From Petrosia ficiformis (lineage: Eukaryota > Porifera > Demospongiae > Haplosclerida > Petrosiidae): a stretch of DNA of 64,000 bases. Below, piece by piece: positions 31,701 to 42,897 of this stretch; position 1 is the first letter of the stretch; every line of letters begins with the position of its first letter. The stretch is taken from NCBI GenBank assembly GCA_947044365.1, contig OX345638.1, forward strand, positions 7,077,201-7,141,200, read 5' to 3'. Made by a program: the position numbers and the translations under genes. The notes beneath the pieces are model-generated. The model was not told the DNA's origin. It ran no database searches and saw only the letters and a program-made list of their open reading frames with translations.

Positions 31701-33606
31701 TTTACTGTCTTCTGCAGATTGATGATGTGAAAAGGATCAATTTATCATTAAAAGAAGAAGGTATGTATACTTTCAATAAGATGAATGAATTGTATTTGCT
31801 ATGGCATAAAACCAATTGGATGAAAAGAGTTTGACCCACTCAGTCATTATCAAAGATATGTCCCGATGTTGATCATTATACTGATTAGTAGTTGCTGAAT
31901 CTGAATCTTAAACTAGAATTCACAGGGCTTAGCCAAGGCTAGTAGAATGCTGTAGATAGCCATTGTATGAATAGCTTATAGCATTTTGGTTGTGTCCAAG
32001 AAAGTTTTTTTATAACAGCATGGCCAGCAGTCAGGGCAAGCAAAGTACATTTAAGTAGCAATATAAGATTGCATGCAATTGAACTTCCTTTTTCATGTCA
32101 CTTTCAATTCATTTTAAGTTGAAATAGTACATTCAATCAAAGAAACAGTGGAGGAGGTTGGCAGAAATATTGACCCTTTGATTGTTGTTTGTATGTCTAA
32201 ATTGAATTTTTATTATTTAAGGTAAATTAATCACAGTATACATAATAATTATATTTACAAGTTTCTTGCATTATTAATTTAGGTACAGACTTAAGAAACA
32301 CAGTAAAAATGTTGAAAACATCCCTGCAGCAAAAAGATGATCAGATTTCGACTTTAAATGCAAGAATTCGTGCAAGGAATAGAGCTGTTCGTAAGATTGT
32401 CTATACTATGAAAAAAATTGTTTATCTGTTTATAATTTTTGTAGATTGATTCTGAATGGCAGGAACAATACAATAAACTTTTACAACGGGTGAGAATTTT
32501 TACAATCATTTTAGTAGCTGTTGCAGTTTTATTAATAGGCTTAAGTGCCGAGTTTTGTTTTCCTGACAATACACAACAATCAGGTGCATATTAGTGTTGT
32601 TTTAGTATAACTATAGTTTAGTATGTCTAGTGTATTCTAATTTCAGTTTAGCTTAACTCAAATAGCATTAAGCTTGAAGGGTTTGGTTTTAGTTAACTAA
32701 CTAAAAGTGCCTATTCAGCTTTCTATTTAGAGATTTTTATTTTTGGGGGGGTAGGAAGCTTATCCCACATGCTTCTGAATGGAAATTTTATACATGTTTG
32801 TCACAAGCATTATCTTGCATTCTTGTGGTTAGACAGCCACCACATCTCTACCTGGTGTATGACAACTGTTTTGCAAACACTAATTGCGTATTAGTACTAT
32901 AATTACGTGAAGGTTTGGGGGTGGGGTTAATTATAGTTGACTAAAAGCACATTGAATATAATTTCCATTATCTCATAGCAGAAAAAGCACAGCAAGACAG
33001 ACTCCGGCTAGGTATGCTCAGTTACATATATAATTATGCTAACTAAAAATTTGTAATTACTCTTCAGCACATACAAGAATTCCTGCACTACTCTATGAAA
33101 CAGAGATGACCCATTTTTCACCAGTTGATGTGGTCATGACTAAATTTAGTTACTGGAAACATCAAGCTGATCACTGGTACAGCCCAAGCTTTCTTGCCTA
33201 TCCTGAAGGTTATCAGATGTGTATTAGAGTTTGTGCCAGTGGATTAGAAGAAGGAGCCTTCTCTCATGTTTCAGTCTATGTTCATCTCATGTCTAGTGCT
33301 AATGAAGAACAATTATCTTGGCCACTGATAGGAAAAGTCAAACTTCAACTAATTAACTTTCGAGGTGATTATAATCATATTGAGAAGGTAGTCCATTTCA
33401 CAGAGTCTGCCGAATCAAGTCAAAAGGTATACAAGGGATCACATACTGATAAGGGTGTGATAGGAATGTTAGCAGAAGGAATACCTAAATTTGTGGCCCA
33501 TGAAGATCTAGCTTATCATTCTCAATTAGAAACGGAGTACTTGAAAGATGATATGCTTATCTTTCGTGTAACTTACATTGAAGATATGACAGAAAAGTTT
33601 GACTAG
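28753..33606 (+). CDS. Death domain - coiled coil - MATH/TRAF protein
   Basis: Exons 28753-28795, 28892-29182, 30044-30331, 30934-31607, 31718-31760, 32119-32190, 32283-32390, 32982-33011 and 33068-33606 join in phase to 695 residues. Residues ~30-100 form a death domain (LNWRKLASSLGVPVNETIRL, then ALEESLEYWIKN, MLIDAVGKIEYKTATLLSKY). Residues ~110-430 are helical and unrecognised, with WNPGDYSLRAINGLLQNSFE and FAPVTIMDILLVKAQRNFSK, a segment I recall beside death domains in sponge proteins. A short coiled coil follows (exon at 32283), then a MATH domain (residues ~530-690: FSYWKHQADHWYSPSFLAYP, YQMCIRVCASG, LSWPLIGKVKLQLINF), as in TRAF proteins. No RING is seen. Likely a signalling adaptor; the start MAESGEFEDYDKAN is the only good ATG. 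Confidence 0.85.
32445..32583 (+). CDS. Optional transmembrane exon of the death-domain/MATH gene
   Basis: Between GT-AG-like borders lies a 139-nt frame reading IDSEWQEQYNKLLQRVRIFT, then a hydrophobic stretch IILVAVAVLLIGL. It ends in phase 1 and so fits the next exon (32982). It needs a phase-0 donor upstream, but the exon at 32283-32390 ends in phase 1. A weaker donor of the exon at 32119 (after DPLIV, at 32188) would fit and skip the coiled-coil exon. The same frame and phase conflict are preserved in the copy at 54827-54965, so it is probably real and alternatively used. Confidence 0.6.
32590..32720. mobile_element. TTTAGTTA-rich element, copy
   Basis: TGTTTTAGTATAACTATAGT and TTTTAGTTAACTAACTAAAA in the intron after the transmembrane exon; its duplicate is at 54975-55110. 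Ends not defined. Confidence 0.45.
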
Positions 33607-34505
33607 ATTTTGAAAATTATTTTTCCCGTTTTTTCAAAAATTTAGTGTAATATATATGAGAGAAGACAAAAATCAGCATGAGTCATGTCATGCTAAAATT
33701 GCGAAACAAATAATTATATAGTATAATTATTATAGTTAATTTTATAGCAGAAATCCTCTTTTTCCTATTATTGTGATCAAATTAGCAAAAGGGGGACAGG
33801 ATCAAACGCTTGTCTTTAACTGTTTGCCATTCCCCAATATTGTATCAGCACTTAATCAAGGCCATTCAGGGGTGTATTCCTCTAGTCAGGTCAGTCAGAT
33901 GTTTACCTGACCACGTTTTGTTTATAATTAACCATCTAGTTTTATAAAACAAAATTTGAACTTTAATTACATGTGCCTAGACAGCCTGACTGAAAATGTT
34001 TAGGGTCGTTGCAACCCAAAACATTTTTTTTTCTGAAAATGGTAATCCAGCCGAAATGAATTCTGCATGTATCATGTATATAGCACTGTTGAGGATATTT
34101 ATATGCATGCATGCATGCATGGTAGCATTGTAGAGTTATATATAGACTGAGGAAAATTTCCTCTTTGTAAGAATAGGATGCTGTCATTTGTGATAGGATT
34201 ACAACATTATGTAATATCACCCATTCAGTCAAAACCTATACCTGTTCAGTCTTCAGTGCTTCTTTGGGTACTGCTATAATATCCACAATTTAAATTGACA
34301 TGTTCATAATTATCTTACAAAGTGGGAATTATATACAAGTGAGAGTAATCAGGAATTTTACGAGAATAGATAATATTAGTGTGTCTACGCAAGCAAGTTT
34401 TTGACATCTTTTTCATAATTATAATAATAAAAAAAAATACATCACAATCAATAACTACTATTTAAAATAATAATTAAGGACATAAAATCGTCATTTAATA
34501 CAGAT

Positions 34506-37500
34506 CTAAAAAACAACTAGTCTGTTATTCCATGTGTCACTAACATACAGGTTACATAATGAATCTACTGTTATAAAATATGGATGATTAAACTCTCCCT
34601 CACCTTCACCATGTTTCCCAAAGCAATATATAAAGCACCCATTAGTATCAAATACTGAGATACGATTATTAAGCAACTCAGTAACATAGAGTAGTTTAAG
34701 TTTACTATCTATTGTGATTGAGGTAGGATCATACAGTTGACCATGACTAGACCCTATTGAACCAAACTTTGAGATATACTGTCCTGTCGATGTGAACTTC
34801 TTGATACAGTGATTATTGCCATCTACAACATACAAGTACCCTTCATTGTCAAAATCCAAACTAAATGGTTGATTGAACTGCTCTGATTCCGAACCATATG
34901 AACCAAAACTATTAGAGTAGGAAAGGTCGTTATTGAGAATTACAATTCGATGGTTATATCTATCAGCGATGTAAATTTGTCCCGTATTTGGATGAACTGC
35001 AATACCTACAGGATCATTAAATTGAAGACAACCATTCCCTGTCTTTCTACTCCCTACTGACTTTATGAAATCACCTTCAAATGTTAGTTTCTGTAGTCGA
35101 TGTTCATCAGTTACTAAAATATGTCCGTCGTGGGATATGGCAACTCCACGAGGACTAGTGAATTGACTTTTCTTTTTTTCTTTTCTTCCAAATGACTTTA
35201 CTATCCTCCCATCCCTGTTTAGTATTGTGACACAATTAGCACCATTCTCAGCAATTACAAACTCTTTGTTCTTAGTGACTACTACACCTAATGGTACATT
35301 GAGTCCGGATATATTAATCACGGATTTACCTTTCATCTCGAGGGTGAGAGTAAAGGGACTACCAGGGATATCCACACCACCTAACTTAAATTTCAACTGA
35401 TATTGCCCTATGGTGAGTGGAATAAAGCTGATGTTGTAGATTCCTGGCCGAGTCTCATTGATATCACATGGTATAGCACAAGAAGAATCAGGAGAAGACA
35501 GCTCAAAAGAAATAAGGCAGAGAGGAACCGAGAAGGGAGATCCATCAAAAGACTGGAGGTTGAGAGCAATGGTTGATTTCTTACCAAGATGATAAGAATT
35601 CTTGATGACAACTGCTTTACCAAAGGTTTTGGAACTTAACTCACCAATACTGTCAACTAATGTCCGATTACGAGCAAACAGGATGTTAGCCTCCTCGATT
35701 GGTTGAAATACAATGGAGTTGACACCTTGATTGACTGTTGTCATTAATTGCACCATATTCTGTTTCTCCCTCAATACCTGTTGTTGACTCCCTACCTTCA
35801 AACTCTGTTCTACAAACTCTTCACAACCCTTCAGCTGGTTTAGGACTATTTCTGCCTCTTCTCTCTGTTTGGTTAGCAATTGGGTCTTCAGTTGTATTGC
35901 AGTATCTACCTGTTGAACTAATTGTCTCTCTGACTGTTGAACTAAGTTTATGATTAGTTGAGCTTGTGTGTGGATCTCTTTCTTGACATCTTCTCCCTGC
36001 TTTGTGACTTCCTTCTTCCGATTGATGAGGTTAGTCACTGCTGTACTAATATCAGCTACTTTCGTTTTCACTGCTGTGAGGTGGGCCTCTATCTTTTGTT
36101 GATGATCAAGATAACACTCAGCAACAAGCGTGCACTTATGATTTTGATGATATTGACTAATTGTACAATCTCTACAGATGAGTTCCTCACATGTCTCACA
36201 ATATACCTTGAGAGGATCATGATGAATTTCACATTTCATATTGACATCACATGATGATTTCTTCAGCTTATCTTTTAGCTCCAACAAGCTATTGATGAGG
36301 AAAGCGTTAGGGAGATCAGTTGCTCCTATGTGAGGTAGCTGTGTGGGTTTACGACATGAAGGACAGCTTATGAAATAGTTATCTCCACCCTGTTGGTAAA
36401 ATAATAATCTGTAAAGATTAATGATCTTCAAAATAGAATTTTATTTAACCAATCAGGCGTGTCAGTTTATCATAATTAATTTTATATTATAGACCTCTAG
36501 TGTGCTATTCACACCACTGCTGCAGAAGATTGTATTAATTTTTAACTCTTTTTGTTGAAATGCTATCAGTCACAATGAATAACAAAATTAGTAGTGTAGC
36601 TCGATAATGACTGATATGATATGTAACGGCTTTCAAAACAGGATTCCCAAGCAATCACAGTTTACTCATCAGCTCCCACTATAAGAACTAATAAGCTCTG
36701 CAACACACCTACAGCATTTCACACCATCAGTTAAGAAAATAAGATCTATATATTTATAAAACATGCTATTTAATTCCTTTAAGTTAAATGGTTTTAATTT
36801 GTTTTTACTGTGCCCCTACATCACTGTAAAAGGTAATAGGTTATTTTAACCTTCAGTTGGTTACAGGAGTTTCAATGCAATTATATTTTCCTCCATGCTG
36901 AGTTATTTTTCCTGCTAGCTAATATTTACAAGCCATGCACAGTTCATTTAATCTTGGTCTGACTAACATATCATAATAAGGCATATGGTAACAAACATAT
37001 TAATACAATGTAGATACATATGTAGCATAGCATTTGGTACAACCTGTGGTATATTATTAGTGTTTATATGTGAAAACAGGAGATGTTACTACATAGCTCA
37101 TTCCGTAAATATGTACATTAAGTTGTAGCAAATAACATGTGATGTACTCCACAGATATTTGAAAAGTCAACAAATGTATGTAATTAAAGTATTTGTACAT
37201 TTTATTGCATTTGTTGCCATTTTTTATTTTGGCATGTACTTTATATGTGTAGATCAAAATCAAAAGTAATAATTACTGTTTACTATAGTGGAAGTAGTAA
37301 TTTAATTGGTCGTGTAGCTTATTATGACTGCATGATGATATGCATGATATACATGCACATGTACTACAATAATGGCAACTACAATTTAATTATACTGTCT
37401 ATTAGAAGCAGAATAACATTTTAATTGTATCATTTTAGGTTTCCAAACCTTCTTTGTGCATCTAATAGACATGACTTTTTTATTTTAATTGGTACAAGTA

Positions 37501-38252
37501 TGTTCATAAAACCTTGTATGACCAATTAAATTATAATTCGCATTCTTGTAACTGTACTAACCAATACATTTGTTGTTTTAACAATTCTATTGTTGCAGCA
37601 TAGGCAAGAAAGCAGTATGTAGTCTCAGGAGGACATGTAACTGAGTGAAGGTTAAAATTAATGTAAGGTGAGAGAAATGGGGTATTTGATTACAATTCCA
37701 GAAGCACCACCAAAGATAGACTTATTCATGATTTACTGTCTGCTATATCAAAGACTAGTACCTACTGTTAGTCATTACAGCAATAAATAGATTGTATTAA
37801 ACTGTAACAGTGCTAGAGAAATCTTGAATTTCTAGGAATTATCCTCTGATGGAATTGATCCACCTTACCTTGTAATGTAACTTGCATTCATATAACCAAG
37901 AGAATAGTTAAATGAGCTTTTGATATCCCTACATGCTCTTTACTTTTTTTTTTTTTTTTGTATTGATATAATACTTAAGGGTTGTGTACTCAGTAGTGGT
38001 GCTCAAGGACGTGTATAGTCCATGCAAAGATAACATTACAGACTTACAATACATCAGAAGTAGCCCTCCTATATACATAAATATGTATTGTGTGTGTGTT
38101 ACCTGTGGTTCTTGTGGTAGTCTTTCAATACATGTTAAACAAAATGAATGGTGACATTGCAGAGTTTTGGGGTTAGTATACTGATCCAAACATACACTAC
38201 ATGTTAGTTGTTCATCAAGTTCCTTAAGAGCAGTAGAAGATTGTTCAGCCAT
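34506..38252 (-). CDS. TRIM-NHL protein A (RING, B-box, coiled coil, filamin, NHL)
   Basis: Two exons, 38103-38252 and 34506-36389 on the minus strand, joined in phase across a 1,713-bp intron: 677 residues. The RING is split by the intron: C18, C21, C33, H35, C38, C41 in exon 1, C59 and C62 in exon 2. B-box2 ligands are C103, H106, C114, C117, C122, C125, H131 and H134. A coiled coil spans ~145-260, a filamin repeat ~285-390 (ending GGVDIPGSPFTLTLEMKGKS), and about six NHL repeats ~395-677 (GVAISHDGHILVTDEHRLQK, GIAVHPNTGQIYIADRYNHR). This is the layout of TRIM2/3/71 (LIN-41), which act as E3 ubiquitin ligases or RNA binders. Start MAEQSSTALKELDEQ follows an in-frame stop. Intact. Confidence 0.93.
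36822..37660. mobile_element. CACTGTAAAA-ended element in the TRIM A intron (right end lost)
   Basis: Left end CACTGTAAAAGGTAATAGGT then TTTTAACCTTCAGTTGGTTA matches the left end of the element in the A' intron (59690). Here the right side stops near GTAACTGAGTGAAGGTTAAA, without the terminal ACGAATGGGTTA..TTTTACAGT part seen in A'. Non-coding. Confidence 0.6.
37924..38102. other. End of the TRIM A intron next to exon 1
   Basis: Begins with a poly-T run (37945-37960), then unique AT-rich sequence leading to the donor of exon 1. No element I recognise. The rest of the intron (37661-37923) matches the A' copy without further features. Confidence 0.4.
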
Positions 38253-39193
38253 CTACATGTATTTCACTTTTCCACAAACAGTCTTGATAATCCCCTAATA
38301 TGATTAGCTACACCTACAAATTTATTGTAATAACTCGAGGTATAACTTCAAATACTCAATAATAAACTAATTATAACAACAATAACTGACTTACAGAACT
38401 TATATATAGACTGAAAAACACATTAAGGATAACACATGCATGGATAACACATGCATAGACATGCTATAGAATAATATACAATAAATTACTAACTAATTAA
38501 ATGTAATACTATATTGCATCATAATAACAATAGTCCATACAGTTACCAAACTTATGATCATTGTCACTATAGCTAGTTATGGTTTATGCACCTATAAATT
38601 ACATTCATTATGTGTGTGTGATGTGGGTAGGTTCACCTGTGGTTGTAATTTGTAATAGTTACAAAGCAAAATGAATATGACATCAATTGGAGAGGTTTAG
38701 CTATAGGCCTATATGTGACAACTAGAGTAGTGGTAAACCTTGAACTTGGGCCTGTCACATATTAGTTTGACTCCTGTAGAACGTCGACCAGTGGTCCAAA
38801 TACTTCCATTATGAATTATAATATTTGAACCCTTTGAATACGTTCAAACTATTTCTTTATGCCTAATGACAAGAGACACTGTGATTCAAAACAATTTTAA
38901 GTATTAATTTTGGACTCCCCTGGTTTGTAGTGTTTAGAGCAGGAGAATCCCATTACTTCAAAGAACTAGTTACATATAACGGATAACATATTTTATGCTC
39001 AGCTTAATTTTTTTTTAAATGCTGAATTCAATCAAAGACTTGCTAATAATATTTATTCTACAAAATTATAACAGAATAAGAAATGTGAAGCATTAATAGT
39101 TAGATAAGGTTATGCATGATTTACCACTGAATTGTCTAATCATGTGATCAGTAACACTAAGTCATATGATCAGTAGTCATATGATCAGTAGTA

Positions 39194-39231
39194 CTAAGTC
39201 ATGCGATCAGTATACTGATCACATGACTTAG
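39194..39231. promoter_or_regulatory. 38-bp palindrome upstream of TRIM A
   Basis: A near-perfect palindrome of CTAAGTCATG, a GATCAG core and CATGACTTAG, 942 bp upstream of the TRIM A start, within a cluster of further GTCATATGATCAGTA words (39150-39275). Counterparts lie upstream of TRIM B, C and A'. It contains TCATGTGA-type E-box words. A regulatory role is inference. Confidence 0.5.
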
Positions 39232-41388
39232 TGCTGCTGATTGAAGACACTAAGTCATGTGATCAGTAACACCAATTAGTTTTATTTTTTATCATGCATG
39301 AGAAGAGTCACTTACCAATTATACTCTATCTAAGTATACAAATCATTCTTAATAGTCTTTAAATATTATAATTGTTGCTATGGTAACAATAGTGCAATGG
39401 ACTAATATATGTACAAGCACAGTATCTCTGTATGTAGCACTTTCAGTTTTAAAATTTTACAACTTCCTGTCAGAGAGGAAGTGTAACCAACTTAACTTCT
39501 GGGACCTTGGATGTACCACACCCCAAATTACTGTAGATTACGACAGTATACCAATGTGGTGGCGGCATGTCGGCATTCTATTGTCCAAAACGCCCACGCT
39601 TTATTGGATGTGGTCTAGCGGTGCTTTGATTCAAGTGTCCGCCCTTTGATGTTACTTTGAAGTTAGCTTAAAGTACTTAAAAAAGGGAAAAGGAGATTGT
39701 AATGGGATGTCAATGTGTGTGTGATGTACAGACTTGCTTTCTAGCTAGTTCTAGGGAGGGAGAAAGGGATGTTTGGAGAATAAGAGCGAAAAATACCGTT
39801 CGCTTGCACAGTGGATGCTGTGCTTGTAGTAATGGGTAAGCAAGGTTGAGGTGACTGTTAGATTGCTCCAGGAAGTCCAGAAAGTTGCAAAGAAGCTGCA
39901 TTCAGTTGCATCTGTGATGCTGAGCCACACCTCACAGATTATATGCTTGATGGAGACTGAAAGAAGTAGGGATGGCCAGGAAAAAAAACGTGGCTGCCTA
40001 TACATTTCAATTGCAATCTGTAGACTGAAAGCTCTGGTAATATATACAGATAAGTTATATATAATATATATATATAACATACAATAATATATTGAGTGTT
40101 TTTATAACTAAACTTTTAGATGCCCACAGATTTTCGTTAAAGTAGAGAACTAGCTGTGAGTAGCATAAACTGGCAAAATCTTCATATTATTATAGCTCAG
40201 TATTATTATTATTCCTCTTTTTTAGAAAAATAGATTTCTACGTTTCTGGAGCTAGTTGTTGTAGAACAAATTTTATATTCAGGGAAACAAATTTCGTATT
40301 GTTCAGTTTCTTGACCTGGACAACAAATATTTTCAGCCACTACAGCAACCTAGAACTAGGTTACTGTAGTGGCTGAAAGTATTCGAACATGTTTCTATAT
40401 TAATCTTGTTTCAATTCTATTTTTAATGCACTAATTTCTTTCTCTTTCAAGTATAGCTAGCTATATTTCTTGAGACTATTTTCAAATTATAATTCTTGAA
40501 AATATTTTCGAATTAGCTAGCTATCTCTTTTTCTACTCTTTTGTTATAACTGAATACACTATTTTCAATATGATTTGTTTTCTAATTCGACGGGTTGCAT
40601 TTAAAAAAAAAATCATCATCATTGCTACTTCGGCAAAGAATGTTTTCAAAGTCAACCGTATTTTGTTCGGTTTCTGTATGTTATACAGAAGTAAAAAAAA
40701 TAGCACTATATAATATTGTACATAAATTATTTAATAATTATTATTATTCTATATTATACTTTATATTATTACAATTAATAATAATTATAATTGTTTTGCA
40801 TCCTCACCCTGCACACACCTCCCCTGGCGAGGATGGGTGCGTGCATGCATGCGTGCATGCATGCTCCTGCAGACCTGCTGCACGTGCAGGAACTTGAGCT
40901 CCCTATCATAAGCCAGAGAAGACTGTGCATGTCATCGATCTCAAGACTCAAGACGAAGAAGATTCTGCATGTACCAGGGAAGGACCCAGGACCAAGATGT
41001 GAAGCATGTCGATAGATGGATGAAGATTAAACAACAGGTGATTCTTGTTCTTCTATGTGCATTGTTTCCATCCGTGCCCATGTAATTCATGCATATCATA
41101 TTAATAATTCCGTTTGTCTATCATGTTAATCTGCATAATGTTTCTTCTCTCTCCCAGAAAACTCTACTTGCTACCTCCCTGTCCATCTATCCACTCTCTC
41201 TCTACCTCATCGCATCTATACTTCAATAAGAGATAAGTTATGTCTCCATACTCTTTTCTATATTCTATACTTTCTTCTTAAATATTATTTTATTGTGAAC
41301 AGTTTATTTACTATTTTTCCTCCCTGCACAGGTCTGTTTCTGATGATTTCGAGGTTTCTTCTGGTGTTCTCTTCTTGGAATTCGGATG

Positions 41389-41504
41389 CTCATTTGTTCT
41401 AATCACTCCTATCAGCCAGGGTCGGCCATGCCACCCTCCTTTTCTTTTTTTGGGGGGGGTGGCATGGTCGATCCTGGTTGGTAGGAGTGTGCGGGACAAA
41501 TGAG
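41389..41504. repeat. Large hairpin with poly-G loop (copy 1)
   Basis: Arms CTCATTTGTTCTAATCACTC..GCCATGCCACC and GGTGGCATGG..GTAGGAGTGTG..ACAAATGAG are inverted copies, about 45 nt each with a few mismatches. The loop carries a T run followed by about nine G. The equivalent hairpin is at 43883-43998 with two fewer loop bases conserved in G/C count. Confidence 0.85.
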
Positions 41505-41619
41505 TATACCGATGCCCAGGTTGGGGACGCCGGAGGTCTCTTCGAGTCACTAGATCCAGCCCCGTGTGGGGCAGTTCCAGTACATCCGGTCTAGCTCATC
41601 TAGTGTTCCAGTTACAGTC

Positions 41620-41945
41620 TAACTACCTCATCCAGTTCCAGTCTACTTCGACCAGTGCTCCAGTTCCAGTCTACTTCGACCAGTGCTCCAGTTCCAGTCT
41701 ACTTCGACCAGTGCTCCAGTTCCAGTCTACTTCGACCAAGTGCTCCAGTTCCAGTCTACTTCATCCCAGGACCATCCCCATTGGGATTTCTCTTCTGCAA
41801 GGACTCATCTTCATTGGGATTTCTCTTCTGCAAGGACTCATCTTCATTGGGATTTCTCTTCTGGAAGGACTCATCTTCATTGGGATTTCTCTTCTGCAAG
41901 GCCTCATCTTCATTGGGATTTCTCTTCTGCAAGGCAAGGACTCAT
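41620..41945 (+). repeat. Two adjacent minisatellites (28 bp and 33 bp), copy 1
   Basis: A 28-bp unit with GTCTACTTCGACCAGTGCTC repeats about five times (41640-41762), followed by a 33-bp unit with TCATTGGGATTTCTCTTCTG repeated five times (41778-41940). Copy 2 of the block has five and three units, so unit number differs between duplicates. Confidence 0.9.
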
Positions 41946-42164
41946 CTTCATTCATTGCTTATTCATCTCAATGGCAGTCAGTTCTTTGTGAAATATATTG
42001 TTTTTTTTGGGGTTTTTTTTTTTGTTTATGTGTATTTCAATTGTATTCTTTGTTCAATTGTATTTTTTGTTCAAATGTTTCTTTGAAATGTTGTTCTTGT
42101 GTTTTGAATTGCATTTTCAATATAATAGTAAATTATTATCAATTTTTAAGAAAATGTTAGTGGT

Positions 42165-42780
42165 AATAATTTAATTTTCTTTATTTTCGATTCGTAATTA
42201 AATTTGATCTATTACAGTTGAAAGCCTATGATTAATTATGCTTGTATTAAATATATAATATAATATATATATTTAGTTGTCTATTTTTCTCAATCTTTAA
42301 TTTTCTTTATTTTTGATTTGTAAGAATAATAATAAAATTTAGTCTATTACCAGCTACGATTAATATGCTTGTATTAAATATGTTTTTCTTAATCTTTATT
42401 TTCGATTCGTAAGATTAATAATTAAGTTTAGTCTATTACAGTTGAAAGCCTATGATTAATTATGCTTGTATTAAATATATGTATATTATGTATAATTATA
42501 TATATGTAGTTGTCTATTTTTCTTAGTCTTTAATTTTCTATATTTTCGATTCGTAAGAATAATAATTAAATTTAGTCTATTACAGTTGAAAGCCTATATT
42601 AATTATGTTTGTATTAAATATACTAGCCCGCTTTTCTTAGTCTTTAAATTTCTATACTTTCGATTCGTAAGAATAATAATTAAATTTGGTCTATTACAGT
42701 GGAAAGCCTACGATTACTTATGCTTGTATTGAATATACTAGTCTATTTTTCTTAATCTTTTAACTTCTTTCAATACCAAT
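42165..42780. repeat. ~110-125-bp tandem repeat between the two 1.5-kb repeats
   Basis: About five copies of an AT-rich unit with landmarks TTTTCGATTCGTAAGAATAA and GTCTATTACAGTTGAAAGCC, the last copies more diverged. Confidence 0.9.
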
Positions 42781-42897
42781 GACTACCTATAATTATAACG
42801 TTAACGGTTCTTTTTATAAAACCTTTTTTCTTTTCCTAATCCAATGAATTGATTTAAGTACTATCATTTTCGTTGGAAATATTTTCAAATTAACGAA

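Larger units (their letters stand above)
40431..41995 (+). repeat. 1.5-kb direct repeat, copy 1
   Basis: Runs from CTAATTTCTTTCTCTTTCAA to CAATGGCAGTCAGT. From the CCTCACCCTGCACACACC block on, copy 2 lies exactly 2,494 bp downstream. Contents in order: AT-rich lead, GCATGC-rich palindromic block (40835-40880), a GC-richer stretch, the 41389 hairpin, then two minisatellites. Copies are about 97-98% alike by eye. Confidence 0.9.

Noticed and set aside
35738..36254. Plus-strand frames opposite the TRIM A exon (also 45889-46405, 50604-51123, 58631-58846)
   Set aside because: Antisense shadows of the coiled-coil/B-box coding sequence, recurring at the same place in every paralogue.
39380..40087. 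Frames of 63-109 codons near the left of the 5-kb block
   Set aside because: No recognisable domain, no paired splice sites, overlapping on both strands.
41311..42160. Frames in the 1.5-kb repeats (His/Pro/Arg-rich on minus, Ser/Leu/Gly-rich on plus), repeated at 43805-44420
   Set aside because: They follow the 28- and 33-bp minisatellites and the hairpin, overlap each other in several frames and carry no domain.
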